DNA of 24,983 nucleotides, taken from assembly GCA_034698045.1 (NCBI GenBank), contig JAQGAU010000675.1:1-24983 (forward strand). The letters are read 5' to 3'. Numbering within the stretch: the first letter of the stretch is position 1; each line of letters begins with the position of its first letter. Position numbers and translations under genes: made by a program. Of the stretch, positions 1-9,384 are shown one piece after another. The notes under the pieces were generated by a model. The model was not told the DNA's origin. It made no database searches and worked only from the letters and a program-made list of their open reading frames with translations. Source of the DNA: Paramacrobiotus richtersi. Its lineage: Eukaryota; Tardigrada; Eutardigrada; Parachela; Macrobiotidae.

Positions 1-159
1 CCGCCACCGGTGTGATCACCGCCAAATTCGCCAAAAGGTGACAGTACTAGTATTAGACGCCCAGAGGGAACATTAATGCGGGTGGTATAGGGGACATTAT
101 TGCTGGGTACTGTACCAAAGGGGCTATTATTGCCGGTACAACGGTAAGGCAGTCTGCAT

Positions 160-400
160 CTGGAGGTTTCCAGATGGGCTCTGGAGGCGGCCAGTCTAGG
201 AATGAAGGTTTCCCAACATGATCCAGAGGTGATCAAACGAGCTCTGGAGGCTTCCAAGTGGGCTTTCGAGGTTCCGGATGTTTCCAGAAAGGTTCAGGAG
301 GTGTCCAGTCGGATTCTTCAGGTAGCCGGACGGGATCTAAAAGTGCTCAGTCCGGTTCTGGAGGTTTTTAAATGTGTTCCGGAGATCGTGAAACAAATTC
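160..400 (+). repeat. 21-bp minisatellite, mirrored at about 441-690
   Basis: Successive 21-bp units begin with variants of CTGGAGGTTTCCAGATGGGC, for example at 160, 181 and 244. The copy in the other arm (about 441-690, minus strand) has the same period. Because 21 is a multiple of three, both arms stay open in one frame and give heptad-like peptides (LEASKWA, FEVPDVS, RKVQEVS). Those open frames (202-417 plus, 337-648 minus) are best explained by the repeat period, not by a gene. Confidence 0.75.
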
Positions 401-713
401 TGGTAGTACACAAATAACTTACGTTCCGTGAGAGGACAAACAAACCTTTTAGGTGACGAGACGCGCTCTATAAGTGGTAAGATGGCTTCCAGAGCCGGGT
501 TACGCACTGCCAGATCCAGTTCGGATACCCGAAGAATCCGATATGCCACCTCCTGAACCCTTCTGGAAACATCCGGAACCTCCAAAATCCATTTGGAAGC
601 CTCCCGGGCTAGTTTGACCACCTCCAGATCCTGTCTGTAAACATCCATTAATAGACTTACCGCCTTCAGAGCCCACCAGGAAACCTCCAGATGCAGACTG
701 CCTTGTCGTTGTA

Positions 714-1070
714 CCGGCTATAATATCCCCCGTACGTCCGGCTATAATATCCCCCGTACGTCCGGCAATAATGTCCCCGTAGTTCCGGCTATAATATCCC
801 TCGTACGTCCGGCAATAATGTCCCCGTAGTTCCGGCTATAATATCCCCCGTACGTCCGGCTATAATAACCCCCGTACGTCCGGCAATAATGTCCCCGTAG
901 TTCCGGCTATAATATCCCCCGTACGTCCGGCAATAATGTCCCCTGTACGCCCGGCAATATAATCGCCCGTATGCGCGGCAATAATGTCCCCCGCAGTTCC
1001 GGCTATAATGTCCCCCGTATATTCGGCAATAATGTCCCCTATATCACCCGCATTAATGTTCCCTCTGGGG
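714..1070. repeat. 23-24 bp tandem array, about 15 units
   Basis: About fifteen units of 23-24 bp run head to tail. Two main variants are CCGGCTATAATATCCCCCGT followed by ACGT, and CCGGCAATAATGTCCCCGTA followed by GTT, and they partly alternate. Units decay toward 1070. The mirrored segment in the left arm (about 60-140) holds only about three units, so the array expanded after the palindrome formed, or contracted on the other side. There are no unique spacers and no cas genes, so this is a minisatellite and not a CRISPR array. Confidence 0.92.
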
Positions 1071-1213
1071 GTCTAATACTAGTACTGTCACCTTTTGGCG
1101 AATTTGGCGGTGGTAGCGGTGGGTGGTAGTCCTCGGATTGATCTGGTTTTTGTCCAGCCCTTCCAGATACTTCGTTTCACCAAGCCTGTGCAAGGGTTAC
1201 GCGTTTGGCGTTG

Positions 1214-1525
1214 GTTACAAAGGTGACCCGGCAATAATGTCCGCGGGGACATTTTGGCGGAGTGGGGGGACATAATTGCCGGTTACAGACGACCCAAGCC
1301 GGCCGTAAGACTCTGGCAACTTTGTTTCGGACCAGGGCACGGCATCTCTTCCGAATCAAGGAAGGGCATTTATTCCGGATCCGCGGAGGGCAGTTATACT
1401 GGTTACGAAAAGGTCACACATTCCGCATTCTTGCGGGGCACTTATAACAGCCCGAGCAGGGCAAATATTCCGGATCTGGGTAGGGCATTTATTCCGGGTC
1501 CGCGGATCATTATTTCCGGTTAAAT
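1214..1525. repeat. Decayed relatives of the 24-bp repeat
   Basis: Further copies appear as GGCAATAATGTCCGCGGGGAC (first 20 bases at 1230-1249) and, in the opposite orientation, as GGGCATTTATTCCGGATC-type units near 1365, 1455 and 1484. Unit length is irregular and divergence is high. The open frame 1254-1523 runs through these units and is not taken as a gene. The block ends just before the retrotransposon relic that begins near 1570. Confidence 0.6.
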
Positions 1526-1569
1526 CCGTTAAAATTTGGAACTGTGCTCACGTAAATTTTGAAGATTTT

Positions 1570-2140
1570 TGCCTCTGAATTGGTATCCCTATTCGTCAGC
1601 GAATTGGCCGCATATACACGGGTGCTCCGAGTCGAACGGCCACCGCGCTATCCGTAGAACTGAGTCATTCAGCAGGTCACCTAGAGTACTCGTAGACACA
1701 GCCTGCAACCGTGCCCCAGACTCATTCGCAGAAACGGCCAGTTGTTGCGCTTCATTAAAGATATTGTTACGACGAACTGTTTGCAAACTGTCGGCAGTTT
1801 TTCTTAACCACTGGGTCGTCCCAGGCTTTTTGGATGCGCTACAGTCCGCCGGTTGGAACCTCGCACTGAGTAAAGGCGCACCACTTCGATATGGCATGCT
1901 GGCAGTAAGCAACTGGATGGAAGTAGGTGATCTCGGAAGTCGGTGTAGCCAAAGAGTAAGCACTTGCCATGCAAGAAGGCCGCAGGGCCTAGCTTCTTGA
2001 GACTTCTAATGTCAAGTCCACCTTCTGATACCGGAAGCGATGCTAGCAGCCGTGTGGTATCCGTGAAAGCATTCGCTCTGTGATATCGGTGGACCGGGGT
2101 GGTGGCTTCCGTTTCAGCAAGGATGGCGTCCGCTGCCATA
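1570..2140 (-). pseudogene. Non-LTR retrotransposon (LINE) ORF2 C-terminal fragment, degenerate
   Basis: Read on the minus strand, two overlapping open segments in different frames (2139-1804 and 1963-1589) carry landmarks of the region behind the reverse transcriptase domain in animal LINE polyproteins. The first is LASLPVSEGGLDIRSL followed by GPAAFLHG, matching the family pattern LPVxxGGLGIRS...APxAFLAS. The second is ESGARLQAVSTSTLGDLL, matching SGAWLxALPSxxLGxxL, and then HPCICGQFADE, a stop codon, and GY, matching the CxCGxxVDExGxHGLSC knuckle. One frameshift and at least one in-frame stop show it is dead. No catalytic reverse transcriptase or endonuclease domain is seen on this strand, so it is a truncated copy. 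Family placement rests on remembered motif patterns, not an alignment. Confidence 0.72.
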
Positions 2141-3285
2141 ATATCGTGCAGAGGTGATCACAAGTGGGAAATCCTTTCAGGCTGGGGCATTGCAACGTTG
2201 GGAGTGCCTCCAGAAGCCCATCGTAAACTCTCCGGCGGGCGTTTTCAAGGCCCTTCAGGACGCGGTCTTATTAAAAATCTGGAACCGGAAGGATTTCAAC
2301 GTGCCTTCTTACATGCAGAAATCAATATACCGTTCAATGATACCAGTGTACGGTACGAAATTCGGCGGAAGCAACGTACCGGGTGCGGCGCACCCGACTG
2401 GCGATGTCAGACTTTTGGAGCACGTACTCCACCGATGTTAGATACACCTCCTTTGCGTACTGCAAAACAAAGAGCCACTATCCAGCTCTCGAAATATGAG
2501 CAGGTCGTCAGAATACGATTTTTGTGTGGAAAGTTATAACGCGCTGAACTGTACGAGCTGAAAAAATATTTTGGTGGGATTATTGAAAGTTTGGGCGACC
2601 CAGGCTTTGTGACAAAGCTAACTACAGCTAGTGGATTGCGCTCATGTACACAGGTTTTCATATCACTAAAGCCGTGTGCAAAAATTTCGCATCTGGACTT
2701 TGTTGAAAAGATATGAAATCTGGAAGATTTTAGTTGTCGAAATGGTCAGAATGGTGGCGCAGAACAAATCACCAAGGCTTACCACCCCCAAAATCCCGAT
2801 GCGCCTTTTCTCCACATCATTAATTTTGATAGCACAGGTTTGCGCGTTAGAAATATGTCTCGCTTGACAAAGTACCGGGTGATTTGCAGGATTTATCGGT
2901 AGCAATACAATATATACGGTGAAATCGTGCCGCCATTTCAACTCGGCGAAGATTCACAGTATTGGCTGCATTCTGCCGTGCACATTCAAAGATCAACCAT
3001 CTGCGCAAAAGAAAGAGGACTCCAGAAACTGCTAAAAATGGCATAGCGTGTGCAGTCTAAGCATATACGTTTGGGCATAAATGTTGTTAATTTTATTATG
3101 AGAAGTTTTGGTTATAAGATTTTTAGTATTCCTTCTGTTATAAATTTGTTCACGTCTTTGTTAGGTTTGAGGCCAACCGTTTAGCAGTGAAGAAAAAATA
3201 GCAGTTCTTAATGTCAATTACTTTTATTTCGTAATGCTTCAGCGGTATGAAAGAAAATTACTTAGATAGTTCTTTATTTAATAGG
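2141..3285. other. No confident gene
   Basis: Several open frames of 60-146 codons overlap on both strands (for example 2099-2539 plus and 2666-2941 minus), but I see no recognisable motif or splice structure in them. The part next to 2140 may be further decayed retroelement sequence. A small 7-bp stem palindrome (GCTTTGTGACAAAGC) lies near 2603. Confidence 0.5.
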
Positions 3286-3460
3286 GTACTTCGATCTGTG
3301 CCATAACTGGATCAGTGCACGCTGCTAGCCCTTATCTGGATAACCTTCCAATCAGAATTTGCGCAGTACTGTAAAGCATAAGGTGAGCGCTCACCAAGGG
3401 GGGTCTCCAAGTAAGGGCGAAAAAGCAGCTATAATCCACTTATGGCACAGATCGAAGTAC
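3286..3460. mobile_element. Short inverted-repeat element (MITE-like), copy 1
   Basis: A 175-bp element is bounded by a perfect 21-bp terminal inverted repeat: GTACTTCGATCTGTGCCATA plus one base at 3286-3306, and its reverse complement at 3440-3460. It has no coding capacity. The same termini bound a second copy at 8420-8573, which makes this a dispersed family. No clear target-site duplication could be found next to either end. Confidence 0.85.
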
Positions 3461-3499
3461 TGGCTTTGTTCCGTATTGCTTCGGTCGGCATGTTTAGTA

Positions 3500-4520
3500 A
3501 AAAAGTATAATGGCCAGTTTTCAACATTATGTTGGTTTCGTCCTGCTTCCGGTCGTACGTTGGTACTGAAGAAGCACAGTTAGGTTTTTAATATTGCTTT
3601 TATGCCGATCTGTTTCAAGTGTCCGTCAGACGTTTAGCACGGCAACAAACTTACCCATTTTTAATGTTGCTTCAACTTCGTCCGGCCTTAGGTCAGGCGT
3701 TTGGCACACAGGCAAAATAGCCCGATTTTTGCGATATTAAGCAGAAAAGCGGGAACACCCAGTACGTTGGTTCGGGTTACGTTCATCTCGCTTCGGACGT
3801 CTAGCACCGAAGCAAAGCAACGGCGTTTTTGTACTACTTATGGCTATGCTTATCTGATAGCTTTACCATTTCTAACGTCGGACACTTTTAATCTCGGACG
3901 AAATGTACCGTTTGGAAAAAGTTTGGGTATTACTTTTGTTCCGGCTAAACGTCTGATAATAAGCGGACCAGTCAGTTGTTTCGGGTTACTTTTATAGTGC
4001 GCTGTACCAGATCATACGTCCGTATTGAAACAAGAGAGCGAGCTTTTAATGTTACTCATGTTCTCTCGGCTTCGATAGGTCAGATGTTTCTCATATATCC
4101 GCCATTTCGGTTTGCTCCAGGTCGGACATTCCTGTTCTCGAATGAAATATCCCGTTTAATAATTTCGTTGTCCTTTTCCCGGTCAAACGTTCGGCCAGTT
4201 GCGTAGTAGTAACAGACTACAGTGGTCAGTTTTGTTACGCTTTGATTCAGGTCAGATATGCGACGCTAACACATAATATTTCTTCATAAAGCGCATATAC
4301 TCGAATTATTTCTACCTAACTGCATGCGCAGCAGAATGGAAAGCTTTTTTAGTGCGATATTAATCGTATTATTTTCGTTTCGTCTGCTTCCGGTTGATTC
4401 TATACTAAATAGAGAGCGGGTTTTTAAGTATACTGTACTCCATTCCTCGTATTCAAGTTAACAATTTAATGCTGTTACGTTTTGTCTGGTTGATTGGATC
4501 AAGCGTTGGTACTGAATCAT
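3500..4520. repeat. Decayed tandem array of about 67 bp, inverted relative to 11.9-12.9 kb
   Basis: A recurring core of the type GCTTCCGGTCxxACGTTxGGTACTG is preceded by TTTTTAATxTTxCTT. Core positions near 3547, 3617, 3685, 3941, 4007, 4074, 4179 and 4247 give spacings mostly of 61-70 bp, with longer gaps where units have decayed. The reverse complement of the 67-bp satellite at 11907-12890 has the same order (AATATTGCTGTTAGTTCGTT, then TGCTTCCGGTCAAATGGTCG). Open frames 3359-3583, 3701-3997 and 3976-4206 lie inside this array and are not called as genes. Confidence 0.6.
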
Positions 4521-5424
4521 CAAAGTGGATTTTCTAGTACACCGCTCCTTGTGTTCTTGGTAACTTTAGTATTATAAAGGCGGTCTTGCACAACCATAAC
4601 CCCGAGCCTCTGGAATGATGTTCGTGGCAGTGTTCTGAAACGCACTCGGACAATATCGAAATTTCGTTTTTATTGTATCGGTTTCATGCAAGCAAAAATA
4701 CTGTGATTTCATTTGATCAATTTATTAACCAGTGTATTTATTTAAATTCTCTCTAGCAACTAAGCATTTTTGGCCCGGAGTTGCGAAAAAATACGCGCTG
4801 AGCGTAATGTTTGTATTCTTCAGCTTAATTGTAAATCTGTAGGTAGAAAACTGCCCCTTAGCTGGAATTTTCCACTGTGTTCCAGTACAATGTGGCACGT
4901 TACCGGGTTTCGATTTTCAGATCCAAAGATCATGTGAAGCCGTGTTCGATTACGGCGAATCTAGTGGTGTCGTTGGTTTTTTATGATTTGATGCGGTTTT
5001 TTTTGGATTCTGTACTGTGGGGTCCGTATTGTAGATCTTTGGCTGATAGTGCGAACGACGAAAGTAATTAACATAATAAATCCTTTCTAGGACACGGCTT
5101 CGAACCGGGCTAAAGGCACCGCCATTGAAACACTAGTGCACGATACGTCGATTTTATTCATCAGTCACCGTACTGTTCCTACTGTGGACGACCCCGAAGA
5201 CGGTAAGAAATACAAACGCATAATAATTATGTATGTAACCAGTATATGACATAACAGCACCATGTATCGATGGCATCGCATCTGCATATTTTACTGCGTA
5301 GAGTACGGTACAGTCAGGCCTTTCAACTGGCTAATCTTATATTTGCCGTAAAGAGCATTTCCCCAAACGGCAGCGTAGGGTTTTTTGTTATTTGCCAACT
5401 GAAGATTTTCTGCGTGTTGTCCTA
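4521..5424. other. No gene recognised
   Basis: Mixed-composition sequence with one 64-codon open frame (4877-5071, plus) that shows no recognisable motif. No tandem repeat or inverted repeat was noticed here. Confidence 0.5.
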
Positions 5425-5840
5425 AGTTTAATAAACAGTGTCCAGAAATCAGTTTGTGCGCGAATCGTCCGGCTGTGGCGCAACAGTGACTAAAAGTTTA
5501 AACACGTTTCCTTCTCAAATAATTCACTGGTTTACCCAAACCTGTTGAATGTTTCATGATAAATGCACATATGCTGCTGAAAATTCAAATGAATTCTAGA
5601 ATTTGTGAAATTCACTTTGAAACTTCAGGAACATACCTTCGGACTGAGCATGGGTCAGGGCGACCATCGTATATCTGTTCATTTATGGTGAAAGTTTCGA
5701 AAAGTTTGGGCAAAAACTGAATTATTTGAGAAGGAAACGTGTTTAGACTTTTCAAGACTTTTGCGCAACAGCCGGCCGTTGCGCGCACAAACGGATTTTA
5801 GAATAGTGTTTGTTGATGTTTTTGCTACTAAAAACAACAT
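5425..5840. mobile_element. Palindromic foldback element, family copy A
   Basis: The left arm (5449 to about 5580) and right arm (about 5660 to 5798) are inverted copies around an AT-rich centre. Landmarks are GTTTGTGCGCGAATCGTCCG against CGGCCGTTGCGCGCACAAAC, and TTTAAACACGTTTCCTTCTC against GAGAAGGAAACGTGTTTAGA. The arms keep weak symmetry outward to at least 5425 and 5840. The same sequence forms the core of the element at 17355-18158. It has no open frame of note. The outer limits are uncertain. Confidence 0.85.
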
Positions 5841-5949
5841 TTTGCTTGGCATTATGCAAAAAGGTACTGGACGGGCTTGCTTTTTAGTAAAGTTTTTAAC
5901 TACTTGGTACCGTACACAACTTCATAGCTTAATTACTGTACACGACCAA

Positions 5950-6800
5950 GCGTAATTATTAGCCGCTAATTAAGCACAATGAGTAGAGTTCAGCTAATTT
6001 GGTAATTTACTCCAGTGCTGCTCAAAGCTGATATTACGCGAGTATAGTTTAAAGTATACGGTTAATAAAGGTTAAGGTATCTTTGGACGTACTGTCGTAA
6101 TTAGACGCCGCTTAGCAAATGAGCAATGTACATTTAATTAACTACAAAATTACCCTGTATAATTCTATATTGTGAAGGTAACCGCAAATCGACAGAATTA
6201 ATCAGGCATTTAATTAGCTAATTCTAGGTGGTGATTAACAGATAATGTCAGTATTTTGTAAAAATCAATAATTATTCCAGTTTTTCAATACGGTAATCAA
6301 CGGTTATTGCAGAAATCAGATTATTATTATTCTGTAATAGTTAGCAGATAACTAGCGATTAATTAGATAGTTTAGTGGCCGCTAATTAAGTACAATAATC
6401 AAAGTTTAGCTGAATTGGCAATTCACTTTGTTTCTGCTGAAGGTTGATCAGATGTGAGTGTACTGTAGTCAAAGCTTACGGTCAGTAAGTACATCGTGTT
6501 GGCTATTGCGTAACTTTGCGCACACAATTTTAATTAGGTGGCTAATAGTTAATTAGCAGTATGAATTTAATTAACTATAAAACGACATCGGTGATAATTT
6601 TGTCATTGTAAAGGTGACCGCCAATTGAGAGTATCATTAGTGAGGCCTGTAATTAGCGACTGTATGATTTGCAATTAGTAGAAGTCATTGCATTCAAATT
6701 TAATAATCACATACGTAATTACAATAATTACAGAAATCGCATTTCGTTTTGCAATAAGTAGCAGATAACTATTTACTAATTACCTAAAGATTAATTAATT
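5950..6800. repeat. AT-rich tandem duplication, unit about 416-436 bp
   Basis: Two diverged copies lie side by side. Paired landmarks are GCCGCTAATTAAG at 5962 and 6378, ATTTAATTAACTA near 6132 and 6565, and TGTGAAGGTAACCGC at 6171 against TGTAAAGGTGACCGC at 6607. The offset grows from 416 to 436 bp through small indels. Both copies are rich in TAATTAGC-like words. No coding potential is seen. Confidence 0.75.
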
Positions 6801-7488
6801 TTCTGTTCAATTTTATAGTAATTTAATTTGAAATAACCAGAGCTGAATGGCACAATGTAGCAGCCGGTGCATGATAATAACGGAATGGGTGTAATAATTA
6901 AGGGTCTCATTAACGTTTGTGTCTGGGCTTACAAAGTTAGCCAATAAATATAATGGAATGGTGATAAAAAACTCAAATCGATTTAACGCTTTAATTAACA
7001 GTCTCTATGAATGCGGGGCCGCAGATCACATTGCCTTTCGCATCCCTAGCATTGTGCTAGAGCGCCGCATTATACTCCGATTTAAATTAAACAATAAATT
7101 AAGTATTTCTATACCTTAGAATCTTAGATTCACCGCGCACAATTCACATTGAAGTTTTAACGCTCGCAAAACCAACAAGCTTACTGAATTTCTGAGATTA
7201 AACTCCCGCGCTATGACTGGTCTGTTTTTTTATGCGTCAACGCCCGGTGTTGTGCACTTACAGCGTTTATCGCATACGGTAATTTTACGCGTTCAGGATT
7301 GTGAGGTACTAATAATTGAGTTGTTTTCAGTAAGATTCTGTGATATTTACCTTACAAATTTGTTGTGTGTTATTCATATAATTGTGAACTGAGTAATTCT
7401 GAAGCGGTCTGATGCACGTTACATAATGCAATTTGCAAACAAGTATGGTGCCTATTTAGTGTTTTTTACCAGTTCGTTTCAATTATAG
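6801..7488 (+). other. Upstream region of the nuclease-like exon, no exon assigned
   Basis: Mostly AT-rich. A GC-richer island at about 7000-7080 lies inside the open frame 6919-7119 and follows a possible acceptor (ending TTAACAG near 7000), so it could be an upstream exon of the 7489 gene. I could not match it to anything. It contains a perfect 6-bp stem hairpin (CTAGCATTGTGCTAG) near 7045. Confidence 0.3.
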
Positions 7489-8135
7489 ATGTGGCGAACC
7501 ACGGTATCAGGATTTCCAAAATCCTACTTGGATGGGCTCGATATTTGTACCGGCTCCGCCCGAAGCTCGAATGGCCGGTGTACGGTCCCGTTGGTCAGTT
7601 GCTTTGCGACTTATTCACTCCATATGGCCTGCGAGTATATGCACAAGGCCAGTTCATGCAGAATCCGGTGATCATGCGTTACGTAGAGGACGGTATACAG
7701 CTGCGTACGCGTGTGGCGCCTGATTTTATTGTCAATCATACCGAAAACCACGAGGCCGTTGGAGCGGTAGAACTGGAGCGCACTATTCTAATTGTTGAAG
7801 TGAAGCCCTTTGGCTCTACAAGCGACATAATGGCCCAAGTGTTTGAGCAGATTTACTTCAGTTTCATGAACAAAAGTAGCCAGGGGACGGTCGCCTATCT
7901 CGCGATCACTGGGGCCGAAGCCGAGTGGGGAGTGGTTCGCGAACCGGAACGAACACTAAAAATCCGAGCAAAACGGCGTCCCAAAAGCGACGTAAAGGTG
8001 GCCGATTTCACGGACGCCATGGAGGGCTATATTGCGGTGCAAGGAAAGTGTCGGCATTTATACGATGGCAGCCCAACGGCAATGAAAAGCTGTGCCGAGA
8101 TACTGGGCTATGTGTTAGGCGTAAAGAATTCTTGA
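7489..8135 (+). CDS. PD-(D/E)XK nuclease-like protein, terminal exon
   Basis: An open frame of about 214 codons ends at TGA 8133-8135. Position 7491 is GTG and the exon is preceded by TTTCAATTATAG, a good splice acceptor, so I read 7489 as an exon start (phase N|AT) with the true N-terminus upstream. Counting the valine at 7491 as residue 1, a predicted helix (YGPVGQLLCDLF, 31-42) comes first. Then come RVAPDFIV (PD at 77-78) and TILIVEVKPF (E103, K105), which fit the D...ExK signature of this fold. A helix with MAQVFEQ (114-120) resembles the conserved Q motif, and a strand VAYLAITG is followed by W146. The C-terminal 60 residues are basic and then polar. If the fold is right, it is a metal-dependent DNA or RNA phosphodiesterase. 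Such domains occur in retroelements, mobile genes and selfish or effector families, so the role is unknown. No AATAAA was noticed downstream. Confidence 0.6.
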
Positions 8136-8419
8136 GTTGTCTAAAAGGACTTCTGCTAAACTCATCTGTAATTTTTGCTTACGAATCATGCAGATCTTGC
8201 CGTTTGTGGAGTGTTGTGTTCTCGTAAATGCTAGATGCTAGATGTAAAGGTCCCGACTTCCAAGACCTGAAGTACTGAACGCTTCATGCATTTTTACTTG
8301 TTAGTTGGCACACTTGCGAATCACGTTAATACGAGAGCCAGCGAAGTTGAACGAAGAATATTTAATTTCGAAATGTCGTAAAAATGTTGCAGCAGATCAA
8401 CGACCGGAAATACAGCACT
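8136..8419 (+). other. 3-prime flank of the nuclease-like gene
   Basis: No gene, repeat or clear polyadenylation signal was noticed between the nuclease-like stop codon and the inverted-repeat element at 8420. Confidence 0.4.
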
Positions 8420-8573
8420 TACTTTGATCTGTGCCATAGCCCGAACAGGGTAACTTGCTCGCCCTTACCTCGAACACCGCAGTTTGCTGAACGGAACAGG
8501 TTAATGCGAGTGGTGGAGTTCGAGGTAAGGGCGCGCCACTTACACTGTTCGGGCTATGGCACAGATCGAAGTA
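8420..8573. mobile_element. Short inverted-repeat element (MITE-like), copy 2
   Basis: It starts with TACTTTGATCTGTGCCATAG then CCCGAACAG and ends with the reverse complement (CTGTTCGGGC then TATGGCACAGATCGAAGTA), with one mismatch over 29 bp. The symmetry continues inward (CGCCCTTACCTCGAAC at 8460-8475 against GTTCGAGGTAAGGGCG at 8517-8532), so almost the whole 154 bp folds into one hairpin. It shares termini and an inner TAAGGGCG word with the copy at 3286-3460. Confidence 0.85.
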
Positions 8574-9177
8574 CTGGCTAAACAACTGGTACGTAGTTTG
8601 AAATCAAGAAGGTCGAACGCAGAAACCCGTTTGCCTTTTGGCTATATGCTCTACCTTTCGCACTTCTTGACACGAAGGGCAGTTTTGTCAAGTGCGCGCA
8701 ATAGTAAATTATTCAAGGGCACTAAAGGAGACGTACTTGATAAATGTCAGCGAAAACTGACAATTGTGAGTAACACACAAAGTAACAGGATACAACATGA
8801 TTCACTTCCGTCTTTGGCGACCGGACTCACCGGAGGTCGAACGTCTTCTATACTCAGCTCCGGCACATTTTTATCTGTCGGCGTTACACAGAGTCACGAG
8901 TGGGCAGCTTGGTCTGTTTATAAGCCGGACCCCAGTCAGCCCGCATTTCCTGTAGTGCCCGATAACAAAAGTTCTTCTAGGTAATCGCTCTCCGCTGATT
9001 CTGGCGATGAAGACCAGAGCAGTAAAGCTCTGACTCTGACTGTGTAACAGATCTGCTTGTGATTGTCTTCGAAGGCATCAAATTGACCAAAAGGATCAAA
9101 CTGATTACGCAAAACGCTTTCGGCTTAGCTCAGTCTTCCAACGGCTGTATCATCTGATATCAGCGGTAAATGCATAA
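8556..9177 (+). CDS. Possible two-exon gene, function unknown
   Basis: The open frame 8556-8984 (142 codons, start codon inside the right arm of the inverted-repeat element) can be extended by splicing. TTCTTCTAG|GTAATC at 8980/8981 is a possible donor and TGTGTAACAG at 9041-9050 a possible acceptor. Removing these 70 nt keeps the frame open for 41 more residues, to TAA 9175-9177. The intron size is like that of the U-box gene. The predicted protein is rich in serine, then proline near HEWAAWSVYKPDPSQPAFPV, with a polar, basic end (KDQTDYAKRFRLSSVFQRLY). I recognise no family. A second donor-like GTAAAT follows near 9166, so more exons are possible. The true start may lie elsewhere, and chance is a serious alternative. 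Confidence 0.28.
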
Positions 9178-9204
9178 CCTTAATAACTGTCATTTTAAAA
9201 AACT

Positions 9205-9384
9205 ATGGTTAAAAAACAAAAGAACTCGCGTAAGGAGGAACAAGCTGTCACATTTCAAGCAAATCGGACCACTTTGAACAGAGTTTTAAATTGTGTCCCC
9301 AAGAATCATGTGCACTTCCGTAGTGGTCAAGTTGGCAGCGTGGTAGGTACGCTACAAGAACACGTCTGGTGGGTTAACTGTTAA
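9205..9384 (+). CDS. Small open frame, 59 codons, unknown
   Basis: ATG at 9205 to TAA at 9382-9384. The peptide starts with a basic stretch (MVKKQKNSRKEEQ) and ends with GTLQEHVWWVNC. Composition looks protein-like, but no family is recognised. It could be an exon of the preceding model or a chance frame. Confidence 0.2.
   Translation: MVKKQKNSRKEEQAVTFQANRTTLNRVLNCVPKNHVHFRSGQVGSVVGTLQEHVWWVNC

Larger units (their letters stand above)
1..1114. repeat. Large foldback (palindromic) repeat
   Basis: Positions 1 to about 410 are repeated in reverse complement from about 1114 down to 425. Matching landmarks include CCGCCAAATTCGCCAAAAGG with GACAGTACTAGTATTAGAC (20-78 against 1062-1103), GGCAGTCTGCATCTGGAGG (149-167 against 684-704), and GAGGTTCCGGATGTTTCC (268-286 against 565-583). 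The arms meet with little or no spacer near 415-425. The right arm is about 300 bp longer because of a tandem-array expansion. The left arm still matches at base 1, so the element extends beyond the window. No transposase is visible. It could be a foldback transposon or a local inverted duplication. Confidence 0.9.

Noticed and set aside
714..1070. CRISPR-like array, and bacterial -10 boxes (TATAAT in each unit)
   Set aside because: Units are joined with no spacers, there are no cas genes, and the setting is eukaryotic. TATAAT is simply part of the repeat.
1254..1523. 89-codon frame with Gly/Ser-rich peptide
   Set aside because: It is a translation of degenerate tandem repeats.
1569..2000. 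143-codon plus-strand frame
   Set aside because: It is the shadow of the minus-strand LINE fragment, whose motifs are convincing.
2154..2441. Plus-strand LQRWECLQKPI resembling the reverse transcriptase motif LQQGDPLGPLL
   Set aside because: Only about four residues agree, no other reverse transcriptase motif follows, and it is on the opposite strand to the clear LINE tail.
3359..4206. Three plus-strand open frames of 74-98 codons
   Set aside because: They lie within the decayed 67-bp array and follow its period, with no protein motif.
9105..9180. tRNA-like stretch GGCTTAGCTCAGTC
   Set aside because: Only a D-arm-like word is present. There is no T-arm GGTTCGAATCC sequence and no acceptor stem pairing.
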